Positions 8,754 to 19,534 are shown, counted from the stretch's first letter. The stretch is DNA of 44,080 nt from Mycobacterium sp. (GCF_025965855.1 NZ_JAOPWB010000281.1:1-44080), one strand, 5' to 3'. The notes: a model not told the origin generated them from the sequence alone. Numbers and translations are program-made.

Positions 8754-9266
8754 CTACTGGCCGGTCCCCAGCGCGGCCGGCGCGGTCGATCCGCCGACCG
8801 GCATAGCCGGCAATCCGAGTTTGCGGTGATCCCACGAGCGCGCGCGGCGGGCGACGATGCGCACGCAGACCCGCTTGTTCATCATCTGCTCGACGAAGGG
8901 CTTCATGTCATCGGTGTAGGGGCCGGTGTAGCGCTCGAACACGCTGACACCCACCCGGTGCGAGACGTCGGGATCGTCGATGATCTCCGCGACGCCCTCG
9001 AACGACACTCCGCGCAGCGTGTCGTAGGTGTCGCCGCCCTCGATCAGGAAGCTCACCCGCGGATCGCGGGTGAGGTTGACCGCCTTCTGCGACTTGGCCT
9101 TGGTCTCGAGCCAGATCTCGCCGTCGACGACGGCGTACCACATGGCGGTCAAGTGCGGCTGGCCGTCGGGGCCGACGGTGGCCAGTGTCCCGGTGCGGCT
9201 CTTGACGACGAAATCGGCGATCTCGTCCTCCGACATGACGATGCCCGCTCGCTGATTGGTTCCCAT
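8754..9266 (-). CDS. Flavin/F420-type reductase, split beta-barrel (pyridoxamine oxidase-like) family
   Basis: The protein has 170 residues. The core TGTLATVGPDGQPHLTAMWY, VDGEIWLETKAKSQKAVNL and DPRVSFLIEG is the pattern of the pyridoxamine-5'-phosphate-oxidase-like split barrel, in which mycobacteria have many F420-, FMN- or heme-using members (FDOR group). It corresponds to H37Rv Rv2991. The cofactor cannot be fixed from sequence alone, but F420 use is plausible because fbiD is nearby and the family is expanded in mycobacteria. No signal peptide is seen. It converges on the tRNA genes, with seven bases between its stop and the end of tRNA-Glu. Confidence 0.8.
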   Translation of the reverse strand: MGTNQRAGIVMSEDEIADFVVKSRTGTLATVGPDGQPHLTAMWYAVVDGEIWLETKAKSQKAVNLTRDPRVSFLIEGGDTYDTLRGVSFEGVAEIIDDPDVSHRVGVSVFERYTGPYTDDMKPFVEQMMNKRVCVRIVARRARSWDHRKLGLPAMPVGGSTAPAALGTGQ

Positions 9267-9330
9267 GGCGGTCAGTTTGTCAGGCCGCGCCGCGGTGGCT
9301 GTGCACTGGTGGCATTGGGCGTGCTGGCGG

Positions 9331-9438
9331 GTTCAGTCTGTGCTGAGGGCGTTCAGTGTGTGCTGAGGGAGCAGTTTTCGGCGATTTTCAGCCCTAGACG
9401 CACACTGAAAGCCGCCAGCGCACACTCAAAGGCGCCCG
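9331..9438. repeat. Inverted pair of 20-base tandem repeats
   Basis: Two near-identical 20-base units stand side by side at 9331-9350 and 9351-9370 (GTTCAGTSTGTGCTGAGGG core; S is G or C). At 9399-9418 and 9419-9438 two more 20-base units (CGCACACTSAAAG core) read as the reverse complement. The whole can fold on itself. It fills much of the 256-base gap between the IclR gene end and the start of the reductase gene. The same unit appears at 40552-40647, so this looks like a dispersed chromosomal element. No protein is encoded. Confidence 0.6.
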
Positions 9439-9522
9439 GGGAACAACCCGAGGACCAAGCTCGCGTCTAGTGTCCTGGGGGCGTGAAAATTGCGATCCCG
9501 GCTCCCGTGGATACACGGGCGC

Positions 9523-10224
9523 TTAGAGCCGGCGGGTGAGCGCCTCTGCCGAGGACAGCAGATCGGCGGCCCAGCGGGCCCCCGGGCGCCGGCCGATGCG
9601 GTCGACGGGTCCGGACACGGATATGGCGGCGATGACGACGCCGCGGCCGTCGCGCACCGGCGCCGACACGCTCGCCACACCGGGCTCGCGCTCGGCCACG
9701 CTTTGCGCCCAACCGCGCCGGCGCACTTCGGTGAGCGCCCGGTCGGTGAATTTCGCCGCGGGCAGCACGGCCTTCTGGACGGTGGCGTCGGCATAGGCGA
9801 GTAGCACTTTGGCCCCCGAGCCCGCCGTCATCGGCAGGCGCGCCCCGACCGGAACCGTATCGCGAAGACCCGCAGCCGGTTCGAGGGCGGCCACGCAGAC
9901 CCGCGAAGTTCCCTCGCGGCGATACAACTGCACGCTTTCGCCGGTGGTCTCACGCAACGCGGGCAGCACCGCCGCGCCCGCGGCCAGCAGCGGATCGTTG
10001 ACGCGGGCGGCCAATTCGGTGACCGCGGGACCCAGCCGCCAACGCCCTTCGTCGTCGCGCGCCAGCAGCCGATGAACTTCGAGGGCGGCCGCCAGCCGGT
10101 AGGCGGTGGCCCTGGGCAACCCGGTTCGCTCGCACAGTTCGGCCAGTCCGCACGGGGATTCGGCGATCGTGTGCAGCACGCCCACCGCTTTGTCGAGGAC
10201 GCCGATGCCGCTATGCTGTCTCAC
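9523..10224 (-). CDS. IclR-family regulator, probable leucine-pathway repressor
   Basis: The protein has 233 residues: an N-terminal winged helix-turn-helix (about 5-65, with [20 protein letters not shown] as the recognition segment) and a C-terminal IclR effector domain (about 80-230, including [15 protein letters not shown] and [16 protein letters not shown]). It is divergent from leuCD. In Streptomyces (NdgR) and Corynebacterium (LtbR) the IclR protein at this position controls leuCD, so I infer the same here. It corresponds to H37Rv Rv2989. The GTG at 10224 is preceded by TAGTAT and exactly six bases, predicting a leaderless message. A TCTC-GAGA dyad overlaps the start codon, suggesting autoregulation. 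Confidence 0.9.
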   Translation of the reverse strand: MRQHSGIGVLDKAVGVLHTIAESPCGLAELCERTGLPRATAYRLAAALEVHRLLARDDEGRWRLGPAVTELAARVNDPLLAAGAAVLPALRETTGESVQLYRREGTSRVCVAALEPAAGLRDTVPVGARLPMTAGSGAKVLLAYADATVQKAVLPAAKFTDRALTEVRRRGWAQSVAEREPGVASVSAPVRDGRGVVIAAISVSGPVDRIGRRPGARWAADLLSSAEALTRRL

Positions 10225-10254
10225 AAGGAGATACTAACGTCTCGCATTCTGAGA
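10218..10254. promoter_or_regulatory. Divergent IclR/leuC promoter with two TCTC-GAGA dyads
   Basis: Dyad 1 is TCTC (10219-10222) ACAAG GAGA (10228-10231). Dyad 2 is TCTC (10240-10243) GCATTCT GAGA (10251-10254). Their centres are about two helical turns apart. The minus-strand -10 TAGTAT (10236-10231) serves the IclR gene. A plus-strand TAACGT (10235-10240) is a candidate -10 for leuC and overlaps it. Dyad 1 covers the IclR start and dyad 2 the predicted leuC transcription start. A repressor on both sites would block both genes. The operator assignment is inferred from layout. Confidence 0.5.
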
Positions 10255-10289
10255 TGACAGCGGAGAGACCGAATAGGGGCGAATTCGAT

Positions 10290-11726
10290 ATGGGATCCGA
10301 CGTCAAGCCGCGCACCCTGGCCGAAAAGGTCTGGGGCGACCACGTTGTGGTATCCGGGGGCGGTTCTGAACAAGCGGGGGCCCCCGACTTGATCTACATC
10401 GACCTGCATTTGGTGCACGAGGTCACGAGTCCACAGGCGTTCGACGGCCTGCGCCTCGCCGGCCGTCCCCTGCGGCGCCCCGACCTGACGCTGGCCACCG
10501 AGGATCACAACGTGCCCACCGTCGACATCGACAAGCCGATCGCCGACCTGGTGTCGCGCACGCAGGTCGAGACGTTGCGGCGCAACTGCGAGGAATTCGG
10601 CGTCCTGCTCTATCCGATGGGTGACATCGAGCAGGGCATCGTGCACGTCGTCGGGCCGCAATTGGGCCTCACCCAGCCGGGGATGACGATCGTCTGTGGC
10701 GACAGTCACACGTCCACGCACGGCGCATTTGGCGCGCTGGCCATGGGGATTGGCACCTCGGAGGTCGAGCACGTGCTCGCCACGCAGACCCTGCCGTTGC
10801 GGCCATTCAAGACGATGGCGGTCAATGTCGACGGGCCGTTGGACGCCGGCGTGACCGCCAAGGACATCATCCTCGCGCTGATCGCGAAGATCGGCACCGG
10901 CGGTGGGCAGGGTCACGTCATCGAATACCGGGGCAGCGCCATCGAATCGCTGTCGATGGAAGGCCGGATGACGGTCTGCAACATGAGCATCGAAGCCGGC
11001 GCCAGGGCGGGCATGGTGGCGCCCGACGAGACCACCTACGAGTTTCTGCGCGGCCGCCCGCACGCCCCGACCGGCGCGCAATGGGATGCCGCGGTGCAGT
11101 ACTGGCAGCAGCTGCGCACCGACCCTGGCGCCGTCTTCGACACCGAGGTCTACCTCGACGCGGCCAGGTTGAGCCCGTTCGTCACGTGGGGAACGAACCC
11201 CGGCCAGGGGGTGCCCCTGGACGCGGCCGTGCCGGATCCCGAACTGATGGCCGACGACGGCGAGCGGCAGGCCGCCGAGAAAGCCTTGGCGTACATGGAC
11301 CTTCGACCCGGGACGCCGATGCGCGACATCGGCGTCGACGCCGTGTTCGTCGGCTCTTGTACCAACGGTCGTATCGAAGACCTGCGCGCGGTGGCCGGCG
11401 TCCTGCGTGGCCGCAAGGTCGCCCCGGGGGTGCGGATGCTCGTCGTGCCGGGCTCCATGCGGGTGCGCGCGCAGGCCGAAGCCGAAGGGCTGGGCGAGAT
11501 TTTCACCGCCGCCGGCGCCGAGTGGCGCCAGGCGGGATGCTCGATGTGCCTGGGCATGAACCCCGATCAGCTTTCCCCGGGGGAGCGGTGCGCCGCGACG
11601 TCCAACCGCAACTTCGAAGGGCGGCAGGGTAAAGGCGGCCGCACCCACCTGGTGTCCCCGGCCGTCGCCGCCGCGACGGCGGTGCGGGGCACGCTGTCCG
11701 CGCAGGCCGACTTGAACTCCAACTGA
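10290..11726 (+). CDS. leuC: 3-isopropylmalate dehydratase large subunit
   Basis: Aconitase-family subunit that, with LeuD, isomerises 2-isopropylmalate to 3-isopropylmalate through a [4Fe-4S] cluster. The protein has 478 residues. The cluster cysteines are visible as C357 (GSCTNGR) and C417/C420 (CSMCLGMN). [26 protein letters not shown] is the conserved active-site stretch. ATG 10290 ([15 protein letters not shown]) fits family N-termini better than an in-frame ATG at 10254. As recalled, related mycobacterial LeuC reads VVSGGGCAPDL here. This one has an added SEQAG-type insertion ([15 protein letters not shown]) encoded by a G-rich stretch with GGGGGCCCCC at 10376-10385. leuD follows after 19 bases. 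Confidence 0.97.
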   Translation: MGSDVKPRTLAEKVWGDHVVVSGGGSEQAGAPDLIYIDLHLVHEVTSPQAFDGLRLAGRPLRRPDLTLATEDHNVPTVDIDKPIADLVSRTQVETLRRNCEEFGVLLYPMGDIEQGIVHVVGPQLGLTQPGMTIVCGDSHTSTHGAFGALAMGIGTSEVEHVLATQTLPLRPFKTMAVNVDGPLDAGVTAKDIILALIAKIGTGGGQGHVIEYRGSAIESLSMEGRMTVCNMSIEAGARAGMVAPDETTYEFLRGRPHAPTGAQWDAAVQYWQQLRTDPGAVFDTEVYLDAARLSPFVTWGTNPGQGVPLDAAVPDPELMADDGERQAAEKALAYMDLRPGTPMRDIGVDAVFVGSCTNGRIEDLRAVAGVLRGRKVAPGVRMLVVPGSMRVRAQAEAEGLGEIFTAAGAEWRQAGCSMCLGMNPDQLSPGERCAATSNRNFEGRQGKGGRTHLVSPAVAAATAVRGTLSAQADLNSN

Positions 11727-11745
11727 TTGTGAATCGAGGACAAGA

Positions 11746-12342
11746 ATGGAAGCCTTTCGCACCCACACAGGCATTGGCGTGCCGCTGCGGCGGTCGAATG
11801 TCGATACCGATCAGATCATTCCCGCGGTGTTCCTGAAGCGCGTAACCAGAACCGGTTTCGAAGACGGCTTGTTCGCCACGTGGCGGTCGGATCCTTCATT
11901 CGTGCTAAACCTCAGCCCCTTTGACCGCGGCTCGGTTCTGGTGGCCGGCCCCGATTTCGGCACCGGATCGTCGCGCGAGCATGCGGTGTGGGCGCTCATG
12001 GACTACGGATTCCGGGTGGTCATCTCGTCTCGATTTGGTGACATTTTTCGGGGCAACGCCGGCAAGGCGGGCCTCCTGGCGGCCGAAATTTCTCAGGACG
12101 GCGTGGAACTCCTATGGAAGCTGATCGAGCAGAGTCCGGGCTTGGAAATCACTGCCAATCTTCAAGATCGAAATATCACCGCCGGAACGGCGGTGCTGCC
12201 GTTCAACATTGACGACCATACCGCTTGGCGACTGCTCGAGGGTCTCGACGATATAGGCCTTACGCTGCGGAAACTCGACCAGATCGAGGCGTTCGAGGCA
12301 GCGCGTCCCCAGTGGAAACCGCGCACTCTGCCCGTCTCCTGA
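11746..12342 (+). CDS. leuD: 3-isopropylmalate dehydratase small subunit
   Basis: Small, swivelling domain partner of LeuC, with 198 residues, the usual length for the bacterial form. Landmarks are [14 protein letters not shown] (about 18-31), [21 protein letters not shown] with the substrate-contacting GTGSSREH, and [24 protein letters not shown] 11746 is preceded by CGAGGA about eight bases upstream, and 19 bases separate it from the leuC stop, so the pair forms an operon controlled by the leuC promoter. The 213 bases downstream belong to the hupB promoter. Confidence 0.97.
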   Translation: MEAFRTHTGIGVPLRRSNVDTDQIIPAVFLKRVTRTGFEDGLFATWRSDPSFVLNLSPFDRGSVLVAGPDFGTGSSREHAVWALMDYGFRVVISSRFGDIFRGNAGKAGLLAAEISQDGVELLWKLIEQSPGLEITANLQDRNITAGTAVLPFNIDDHTAWRLLEGLDDIGLTLRKLDQIEAFEAARPQWKPRTLPVS

Positions 12343-12475
12343 AGGGTCGATCGGGACGGAATTTCTTCTGGTCAGCTAAGTAAACTCGGCCGATTTTCCG
12401 GCCCCCCCACCGACCAAGGGCGGCAACCGGATTGCGACAACTTCGGCCGTTCGGTCCTGAAATTGCGCGTGGCTC

Positions 12476-12540
12476 TTGGAAATTTGCTGGGTGAGGGATT
12501 ACCGTGTCCACTAGTCGGTTCCCAAAACGAGGACCACTAG
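12476..12540 (+). promoter_or_regulatory. Probable hupB promoter with CCACTAG direct repeats
   Basis: TTGGAA (12476-12481) and TACCGT (12500-12505) with an 18-base spacer form a reasonable sigma-A-type promoter. Downstream, CCACTAG occurs twice (12508-12514 and 12534-12540), 26 bases apart, inside the leader. GGAGGG (12546-12551) is the ribosome site for the ATG at 12556. The direct repeats could be a regulator or self-binding site; this is inference only. Confidence 0.4.
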
Positions 12541-12555
12541 CTTCGGAGGGTTTGG

Positions 12556-13203
12556 ATGAACAAAGCAGAGCTCATTGACGTGCTCACACAGAAATTGGGC
12601 TCGGACCGTCGGCAAGCGACCGCTGCCGTCGAGAATGTCGTCGACACCATTGTCCGTGCGGTGCACAAGGGCGACAGTGTCACCATTACCGGGTTCGGTG
12701 TGTTCGAACAGCGGCGGCGCGCGGCGCGGGTGGCCCGCAATCCGCGTACCGGTGAGACAGTAAAGGTGAAGCCGACATCGGTCCCAGCGTTCCGGCCCGG
12801 TGCTCAATTCAAAGCGGTTGTGTCTGGCGCACAGCGCCTCCCGGCGGAAGGACCTGCAGTGAAACGTGGTGTGGTATCAGCCGGCGCAGCCAAGAAGGCG
12901 GCGAAGAAGGCTCCGGCCAAGAAGGCGGCAAGCAAGGCTCCGGCCAAGAAGGCGGCGGCCAAGAAGGCTCCGGCCAAGAAGGCCGCGGTCAAGAAGGCTC
13001 CGGCCAAGAAGGCCGCAACCAAGGCTCCGGCCAAGAAGGTCGTGAAGAAGGCTCCGGCCAAGAAGGCGGCCACCAAGGCTCAGGCCAAGAAGGCTCCGGC
13101 CAAGAAGGCAGCGACCAAGGCTCCGGCCAAGAAGGCCGCATCAAAGAGGCCGGCCAGCAAGGCTCCCGCCAAGAAGGCCACCTCGCGGCGCGGCCGCCGC
13201 TAG
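12556..13203 (+). CDS. hupB: Mycobacterial HU/histone-like nucleoid protein
   Basis: The protein has 215 residues. Residues 1-90 are a classical HU DNA-bending domain ([45 protein letters not shown]). From about 100 to the end is a Lys/Ala/Pro tail of repeating PAKKAA and KKAPAKKA units, like eukaryotic H1. This two-part form is the mycobacterial HupB/MDP1/Hlp, a nucleoid compaction and stress-adaptation protein whose tail binds DNA and is acetylated. A strong GGAGGG ribosome site precedes the ATG. The tail DNA is a degenerate tandem repeat and may vary in length between strains. It converges on mutT1. Confidence 0.97.
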   Translation: MNKAELIDVLTQKLGSDRRQATAAVENVVDTIVRAVHKGDSVTITGFGVFEQRRRAARVARNPRTGETVKVKPTSVPAFRPGAQFKAVVSGAQRLPAEGPAVKRGVVSAGAAKKAAKKAPAKKAASKAPAKKAAAKKAPAKKAAVKKAPAKKAATKAPAKKVVKKAPAKKAATKAQAKKAPAKKAATKAPAKKAASKRPASKAPAKKATSRRGRR

Positions 13204-13222
13204 GAACTTCCACACGCGGATG

Positions 13223-13255
13223 CCCTTCGGGGTGGCGGTGATGCCGCCCGGAGGG
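13223..13255. terminator. Stem-loop between hupB and mutT1
   Basis: CCCTTCGGGGTGGCGG (13223-13238) pairs imperfectly with CCGCCCGGAGGG (13244-13255) around TGATG: an inner GGCGG/CCGCC stem and an outer CCCT/AGGG stem separated by a bulge. TATTT follows on the plus strand. It lies in the 62-base gap between convergent genes, so it may end transcription from both sides. Confidence 0.5.
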
Positions 13256-13265
13256 TATTTGCGTG

Positions 13266-14213
13266 TCAGGCCCGCACATTGGCGGCCAGGGCGCCGCCGA
13301 TGTGGTCGGCCGCCACCAGCCGACCGGCTGACAGGGACAGCACCCACGTACTGCCCTTGTGGTTGCGGGATTTATCGGGACGCACTCCGTCGCGGTCGCA
13401 CCACCAGGCGATCAGGTCCGGAATCACCTTGCCCTGCGTGCAAATGACCGGGGTGCCTTCCTCCTCCGCGATGCGCAGCACCCGGTGGCGCGCGCGCTTG
13501 GGGTTCTTGGCGTACGCCTCCTCGGTGAGGGTTGGCTCGTTGTGGATGGTCACACCGAGTTCCTCGGCGAGCGGTTCGACCGTCTGGTGACAGCGAAGCC
13601 GGTCCGCCGCATAGACGTCGGAGGCGCCGAAGGCCAGTAGCTGTGGAACCAAGGCCTCCGCCTGCGCGCGTCCCTTCTTGTCCAGCGGCCGTTTGGTGTC
13701 GTCGCCTTTGAACCGTGATTTTCTGCCGGCGCTGGCGTGCCGCACCACGAGTACGGTGTGTGTGTCCGCTGGCTGCTTTGCGAAGCGGCGCAACATCTTT
13801 CGATCATGCGGGTAGCTGAGTCTGTCCTTCGCGTCGGCGACCGGCAGCCACACCAGCTCATCGACCTCGCGGCCCGGCGTGAATTCGCCGCCGGTGTCGC
13901 GCGCCACCCAGTAACAGACCTTCTTGACGCCCTGCTCGATCGGGTAGCTCACCAAGCCGAGCCGCCTGCCAAGAATGGCGCGGTGACCCGTCTCCTCGAA
14001 CACTTCCCGCACCGCCGCCGCGGGCACCGTCTCGCCCGGCTCCACCTTGCCCTTCGGCAGCGACCAGTCGTCGTAACGGGGCCGATGGATTACGGCTAGC
14101 TCGAGGGCCGGGGCCGCCGAATCGGCGCCACCCCTCCGCCACAGCACCGCGCCCGCCGCATGCACGATCCGGCTGCCCGACCGCCGACCCGCCGACGAGG
14201 TCTGGTTCGACAC
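13266..14213 (-). CDS. mutT1: Nudix-histidine phosphatase fusion, 8-oxo-dGTP/8-oxo-GTP sanitising hydrolase
   Basis: The protein has 315 residues in two domains. The Nudix domain carries the box G55[22 protein letters not shown]77, which binds the metal-pyrophosphate of oxidised nucleotides. The C-terminal histidine-phosphatase domain begins at about residue 152 with [14 protein letters not shown] (R158-H159). This fusion is the actinobacterial MutT1 type, which hydrolyses 8-oxo-(d)GTP and diadenosine polyphosphates and protects against oxidative mutation. It corresponds to H37Rv Rv2985. It lies 62 bases downstream of ppk on the same strand and may be read with it. Confidence 0.95.
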   Translation of the reverse strand: MSNQTSSAGRRSGSRIVHAAGAVLWRRGGADSAAPALELAVIHRPRYDDWSLPKGKVEPGETVPAAAVREVFEETGHRAILGRRLGLVSYPIEQGVKKVCYWVARDTGGEFTPGREVDELVWLPVADAKDRLSYPHDRKMLRRFAKQPADTHTVLVVRHASAGRKSRFKGDDTKRPLDKKGRAQAEALVPQLLAFGASDVYAADRLRCHQTVEPLAEELGVTIHNEPTLTEEAYAKNPKRARHRVLRIAEEEGTPVICTQGKVIPDLIAWWCDRDGVRPDKSRNHKGSTWVLSLSAGRLVAADHIGGALAANVRA

Positions 14214-14275
14214 CTAAACTCCTGCAGGTCAATTCGGCTGAGGTCGCTCGCGACCTGGAAAGCTACCACATCGCG

Positions 14276-16465
14276 CTACGGGCTGCGGTGCCGCTCCATC
14301 AGTGACACCTGATGGTCGCGCACGGTGTGGCCCTCCTGGGGCGACGCGGTCCACTGCCCGTCGGAACCCAGCTCCCAGCACCGGGTCGAGGGATCCAGCG
14401 CGGACTCGAACAAGTCGTCCAAATATGCGGTGAGCCGCGGATCCTTGACCTGAACCAGCGCCTCGACGCGCCGGTCGAGGTTGCGGTGCATAATGTCGGC
14501 GCTGCCGATCCAGAACTCGTTGATGCGATTGAAATGCATGATCCGCGAGTGCTCCAGGAAGCGGCCGAGGATCGAACGTACCGAGATGTTCTCCGAGAAG
14601 CCTTCCGCCCCCGGGCGCAGCGCGCAGATGCCGCGCACCACCACCTCGACCCGCACACCCTCCCGCGACGCGCGATACAACGCGTCGATGACCTGCTCGT
14701 CGACCAGAGCGTTCAACTTCATGCGGATCCGGCCCCCACCGTGTTCGCGGTGGGCTGCGATCTCGCGCTCGACGCGTTCGATGATGCCCGTGCGCACACT
14801 GTGCGGGGCGACCAAGAGATTGCGGTACGAGACCTTGCGCGAGTAGCCGGTAAGCGAATTGAACAAGTCGGTCAAATCGGCCCCGATTTCGGGGGAAACC
14901 GTGAGTAGACCCACGTCCTCGTATAGCCGCGCCGTCTTCCCGTTGTAATTGCCGGTCCCGATGTGGCAGTACCGCCGGATCGTCGAACCTTCGCGGCGCA
15001 CCACCAGGCAGGTCTTGCAGTGTGTCTTCAGTCCGACGTACCCGTAGACCACGTGCACGCCCGCCTGCTCAAGTTCGCGCGCCCAGCGGATGTTGGCCTG
15101 CTCGTCGAAGCGCGCCTTGATCTCCACCATTGCCACCACTTGCTTGCCGGCCTCGGCCGCGGCGATGAGCGCCCGAACGATCGGCGAATCACCGGAGGTG
15201 CGGTACAGCGTCTGTTTGATCGCCAGCACGTTGGGGTCGGCGGCGGCCTGCTCGATGAATCGCTGCACGCTGGTCGAGAACGAGTCATACGGATGATGAA
15301 GCAGGACATCGCCTTCGCGCAGGGTCGCGAAGATGCTCCTGGGTGTTTCGCGGTCGGCGAAGGCGGGGTGGGTATCCGGAACGAATGTCGGATCCTTGAG
15401 CGCCGGCCGCTCGATGCCGTAGATCTGCCACAACGACGAAAGGTCGAGAAGGCCGGGCACTTCGATGACGTCACCGGGATGCACGTCGAGTTCGCGCAGC
15501 AGCAGTTCGAGCATGCTTTCGGTCATGTCGTCGGCGATTTCGAGCCTTACCGGCGAACCGAAGCGCCTGCGTGCCAACTCCCGTTCAAGTGCCTGTAGCA
15601 GGTCTTCGTCGCGGTCCTCTTCAACCTCGTAGTCCGCGTTGCGGGTAATGCGGAAAGCGTGATGCTCAACGATTTCCATGCCCGGGAACAGCTCGGGAAG
15701 GAATGCCGCGATCAGTTCTTCCATGGGCAGATAGCGAACGATTTCCGGCCCTTCGCCGTCGGAAACACCGCGGGTTTCGAGTTCGACGAAGCGATCGACG
15801 TTGTTGGGCACCTTGACCCGGGCGAAGTGCTGGCCACCATCCTCGGGTTGGCGCACCATGACTGCCAGGTTCAGGCTCAACCCGCTGACGAACGGGAACG
15901 GATGAGCGGGATCGACGGCCAACGGCGTCAAGACGGGAAAGACTTGTTCGGTGAAATAGCTCGACAATTCGTCGCGCTCGGCCTGATCCAAATCGGCCCA
16001 CGTGACTATGTGGATGCCTTCCTCGGCGAGCGCCGGTCGCACGGAATCGAGGAACACCCGCGCGTGCCGGGTGGCGATTCGCTGGGTCTGCTCGCCGATG
16101 CGGGCCAGTTGCTCACGCGGCGTCAGACCGTCGGCCGATCGGACGGACAGGCCCATCTCGTCGCGGCGCTTGAGGCCGGCCACCCGCACCATGTAGAACT
16201 CGTCGAGATTGGAAGCGAAGATCGCCAGGAATTTGGCCCGCTCCAGCAGCGGCAGCGAGTTATCGGCGGCCAGCGCCAGGACGCGCGAATTGAAGTCCAG
16301 CCAGCTCAGTTCCCGGTTGAGGTAGCGGTCCTCGGGCAGCTCGCCGGAGATCGCGGCGGGGGTGGCCGCGGGTGGTGCCGCCACGGCGGCCTCGCCCGAA
16401 TGCCATACGGTCTCGTCGGGCCGCGGCTCGGCTTCGATTTCGGTCACCATGCGATCATTGCTCAT
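14276..16465 (-). CDS. ppk: Polyphosphate kinase 1
   Basis: Makes polyphosphate from ATP, a reaction central to the mycobacterial stringent and stress response. The protein has 729 residues. The N-terminal domain ([18 protein letters not shown]) and head domain are followed by two phospholipase-D-like catalytic domains. The two catalytic histidines are H482 ([10 protein letters not shown]) and H501 ([19 protein letters not shown]), 19 residues apart as in other PPK1 proteins. A second C-terminal motif is [21 protein letters not shown]. The start ATG at 16465 has only a weak ribosome site; M6 is an alternative. The first 45 residues are Ala/Glu/Pro-rich and probably disordered. It corresponds to H37Rv Rv2984. 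mutT1 follows. Confidence 0.96.
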   Translation of the reverse strand: MSNDRMVTEIEAEPRPDETVWHSGEAAVAAPPAATPAAISGELPEDRYLNRELSWLDFNSRVLALAADNSLPLLERAKFLAIFASNLDEFYMVRVAGLKRRDEMGLSVRSADGLTPREQLARIGEQTQRIATRHARVFLDSVRPALAEEGIHIVTWADLDQAERDELSSYFTEQVFPVLTPLAVDPAHPFPFVSGLSLNLAVMVRQPEDGGQHFARVKVPNNVDRFVELETRGVSDGEGPEIVRYLPMEELIAAFLPELFPGMEIVEHHAFRITRNADYEVEEDRDEDLLQALERELARRRFGSPVRLEIADDMTESMLELLLRELDVHPGDVIEVPGLLDLSSLWQIYGIERPALKDPTFVPDTHPAFADRETPRSIFATLREGDVLLHHPYDSFSTSVQRFIEQAAADPNVLAIKQTLYRTSGDSPIVRALIAAAEAGKQVVAMVEIKARFDEQANIRWARELEQAGVHVVYGYVGLKTHCKTCLVVRREGSTIRRYCHIGTGNYNGKTARLYEDVGLLTVSPEIGADLTDLFNSLTGYSRKVSYRNLLVAPHSVRTGIIERVEREIAAHREHGGGRIRMKLNALVDEQVIDALYRASREGVRVEVVVRGICALRPGAEGFSENISVRSILGRFLEHSRIMHFNRINEFWIGSADIMHRNLDRRVEALVQVKDPRLTAYLDDLFESALDPSTRCWELGSDGQWTASPQEGHTVRDHQVSLMERHRSP

Positions 16466-16566
16466 TACCCGCTGGTGCTGCTAGCGCTCGGCGGACATCC
16501 GTTCGCCGTTGGCGCACCGTTTACCGCTCGTACAGGTTTGCTGGCGCGGGGTTTCGCCGGCCCGCG

Positions 16567-17281
<715 letters not shown>

Positions 17282-17313
17282 GCACACCGTCGAGTCACAG
17301 ATAGGGGTATCGA

Positions 17314-18345
17314 ATGGCCAGCGCCATGGCCGGTTTTCAGGGCGCCGTTGCGGTGATGGGCGCCGGTGCCTGGGGCACGGCGCTGGCGAAGGTGCTCGTC
17401 GACGCCGGGGGGCCGGGAGCGGCGGTCAAGCTCTGGGCCAGGCGATCCGAGATCGCCGAGCAGATCAACGCCACCCGGTACAACCCCGCCTATCTGCCCG
17501 GCACCTTGTTGCCGCCGGGCATCCGTGCCACCGCCGACGCGAGCGAGGCCCTGGCCGGCGCGACGACGGTGCTGCTGGGAGTGCCGGCGCAGACGATGCG
17601 GAGCAATCTCGAGCGGTGGGCACCCTCGGTTCCCGAGGGCGCGACGCTGGTCAGCCTGGCCAAGGGCATCGAACTGGGCACCCTCATGCGGATGAGCCAG
17701 GTGATCGTTTCGGTGACCGGCGTGGACCCGACACAGGTCGCGGTGATTTCGGGGCCGAACCTGGCCAGTGAGATCGCCGAATGCCAGCCCACCGCCACGG
17801 TCGTCGCATGCAGCGACTCCGGCCGCGCGGTTGCCGTGCAGCGCATGGTGAACAGCGGCTACTTCCGTCCCTATACCAACAGCGATGTGGTCGGCACCGA
17901 GATCGGCGGGGCGTGCAAGAACGTCATCGCCCTCGCCTGCGGAATGGCGGCCGGCGTGGGGCTTGGCGAAAACACCGCCGCGGCGATCATCACCAGGGGC
18001 CTGGCGGAGATCATGCGGCTGGGAATAGCCCTCGGCGCCAAGGGGGCGACGCTGGCCGGGTTGGCGGGGGTGGGAGACCTGGTGGCCACCTGCAGCTCGC
18101 CGCAGTCGCGCAACCGGTCGTTCGGCGAATGCCTGGGCCGCGGCGGGACCATGGAATCGGCGACGCAGGCGAGGGACGGCCACGTCGTCGAGGGCGTGAC
18201 GTCGTGCGAGTCGGTGCTCGCGCTGGCAGCCAGTTACGACGTCGAAATGCCACTCACCGACGCCGTGCACCGGGTCTGCCACAAGGGACTGTCCGTGGAC
18301 GAGGCGATGGCTTTGCTGCTGGGCCGCAGGACCAAGCCCGAATGA
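17314..18345 (+). CDS. gpsA: Glycerol-3-phosphate dehydrogenase, NAD(P)+
   Basis: Reduces dihydroxyacetone phosphate to sn-glycerol 3-phosphate for phospholipid synthesis. The protein has 343 residues. [17 protein letters not shown] (about 12-28) is the dinucleotide-binding fold, followed by [21 protein letters not shown] and [11 protein letters not shown]. The catalytic-Lys region is [17 protein letters not shown], and [20 protein letters not shown] completes the family pattern. ATG 17314 has AGGGGT about seven bases upstream. It corresponds to H37Rv Rv2982c. ddl follows 79 bases downstream but has its own -10. Confidence 0.96.
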   Translation: MASAMAGFQGAVAVMGAGAWGTALAKVLVDAGGPGAAVKLWARRSEIAEQINATRYNPAYLPGTLLPPGIRATADASEALAGATTVLLGVPAQTMRSNLERWAPSVPEGATLVSLAKGIELGTLMRMSQVIVSVTGVDPTQVAVISGPNLASEIAECQPTATVVACSDSGRAVAVQRMVNSGYFRPYTNSDVVGTEIGGACKNVIALACGMAAGVGLGENTAAAIITRGLAEIMRLGIALGAKGATLAGLAGVGDLVATCSSPQSRNRSFGECLGRGGTMESATQARDGHVVEGVTSCESVLALAASYDVEMPLTDAVHRVCHKGLSVDEAMALLLGRRTKPE

Positions 18346-18409
18346 GGCCTCCCGGCGAGCGAAACCCCAGCTAGCGGCCCGCCGCCCGACCTAGGGGCCT
18401 TTTACCCGG

Positions 18410-18415
18410 TAGCCT
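18410..18415 (+). promoter_or_regulatory. -10 box TAGCCT of ddl
   Basis: TAGCCT lies nine bases before the GTG at 18425, giving at most a two- or three-base leader. No Shine-Dalgarno sequence fits in that space, so the message would be near-leaderless. Confidence 0.4.
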
Positions 18416-18424
18416 CTCCAGGTT

Positions 18425-19534
18425 GTGAATGCCAGCGAGCGCGTGCGCGTCGCCGTCGTGTTCGGCGGGCGTAGCAACGAGCATGCCATCTCGTGCGTGT
18501 CGGCGGGCAGCATTCTGCGCAATCTCGACCCGCAGCGTTTCGAGGTGGTCGCGATCGGCATCACCCCGCAGGGCTCGTGGGTGCTCACCGACGGCAACCC
18601 CGATGCGCTGGCGATCACCAACCGGCAGCTGCCGCAGGTGACCGCCGAATCGGGCACCGAGCTGGCACTGCCAGCGGATCCGCGGCGCGGCGGTGAGCTG
18701 ATTTCGCTGTCGCCCGGGGCCGGTGATGTTCTGACGTCGGTCGACGTGGTGTTTCCTGTGTTGCACGGCCCTTACGGCGAGGACGGCACCCTCCAGGGAC
18801 TGCTCGAACTCGCCGGGGTGCCCTACGTCGGCGCCGGTGTGCTGGCCAGCGCCGCGGGGATGGATAAGGAGTTCACTAAGAAACTCCTTGTCGCCGAGGG
18901 ACTTCCGGTTGGCCCGCACGCGGTGCTGCGCCCCACGCGGGCGGTGTTGAGTCTCGAGGACTGCGAACGGCTGGGTCTGCCGGTGTTCGTCAAGCCGGCG
19001 CGGGGCGGCTCGTCGATCGGCGTCAGCCGGGTCTCGAGCTGGGAGCAGCTGCCCGCCGCGGTCGCGAACGCTCGCCGGCACGACCCGAAGGTGATTGTCG
19101 AGGCGGCGATCAGCGGTCGCGAGCTGGAGTGCGGCGTACTCGAAATGCCCGATGGCACAGTGGAAGCCAGCACATTGGGCGAGATCCGGGTGGCCGGCGT
19201 GCGCGGACGCGAGGACTCGTTCTACGACTTCGCGACGAAATACCTCGACGACGCAGCAGAATTGGACGTGCCAGCGAAGGTCGACGACGACATCGCCTAC
19301 GCGGTGCGCCAGTTGGCGATCCGGGCGTTCAGGGCCATCGATTGCCAGGGCCTGGCCCGGGTCGATTTCTTCCTCACCGAGGACGGGCCAATCATCAACG
19401 AGATCAACACGATGCCGGGGTTCACCACGATCTCGATGTACCCAAGGATGTGGGCGGCCAGCGGTGTCGACTATCCCACCCTGCTCGCGACCATGGTCCA
19501 GACGGCGTTGGCCCGCGGCGTGGGTCTGCGCTAA
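18425..19534 (+). CDS. ddlA: D-alanine--D-alanine ligase
   Basis: ATP-grasp enzyme joining two D-alanines for peptidoglycan precursors; it is one target of D-cycloserine. The protein has 369 residues. Motifs seen are [20 protein letters not shown] at the N-terminus, [20 protein letters not shown], the ATP-binding [19 protein letters not shown], and the metal/active-site [22 protein letters not shown] 18425 fits the -10 box and family N-termini. Its stop overlaps the stop of the convergent DUF3515 gene (CTAA at 19531-19534), so the two transcripts meet with no terminator between. It corresponds to H37Rv Rv2981c. Confidence 0.97.
   Translation: MNASERVRVAVVFGGRSNEHAISCVSAGSILRNLDPQRFEVVAIGITPQGSWVLTDGNPDALAITNRQLPQVTAESGTELALPADPRRGGELISLSPGAGDVLTSVDVVFPVLHGPYGEDGTLQGLLELAGVPYVGAGVLASAAGMDKEFTKKLLVAEGLPVGPHAVLRPTRAVLSLEDCERLGLPVFVKPARGGSSIGVSRVSSWEQLPAAVANARRHDPKVIVEAAISGRELECGVLEMPDGTVEASTLGEIRVAGVRGREDSFYDFATKYLDDAAELDVPAKVDDDIAYAVRQLAIRAFRAIDCQGLARVDFFLTEDGPIINEINTMPGFTTISMYPRMWAASGVDYPTLLATMVQTALARGVGLR

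Noticed and set aside
8005-8835. 276-codon minus-strand frame over the tRNA region
   Set aside because: It crosses both tRNA genes and the end of gltX, which is not compatible with a real protein gene.
10221-11774. 517-codon minus-strand frame
   Set aside because: Shadow of leuC, with low-complexity Arg/His/Gly composition and no recognisable domain.
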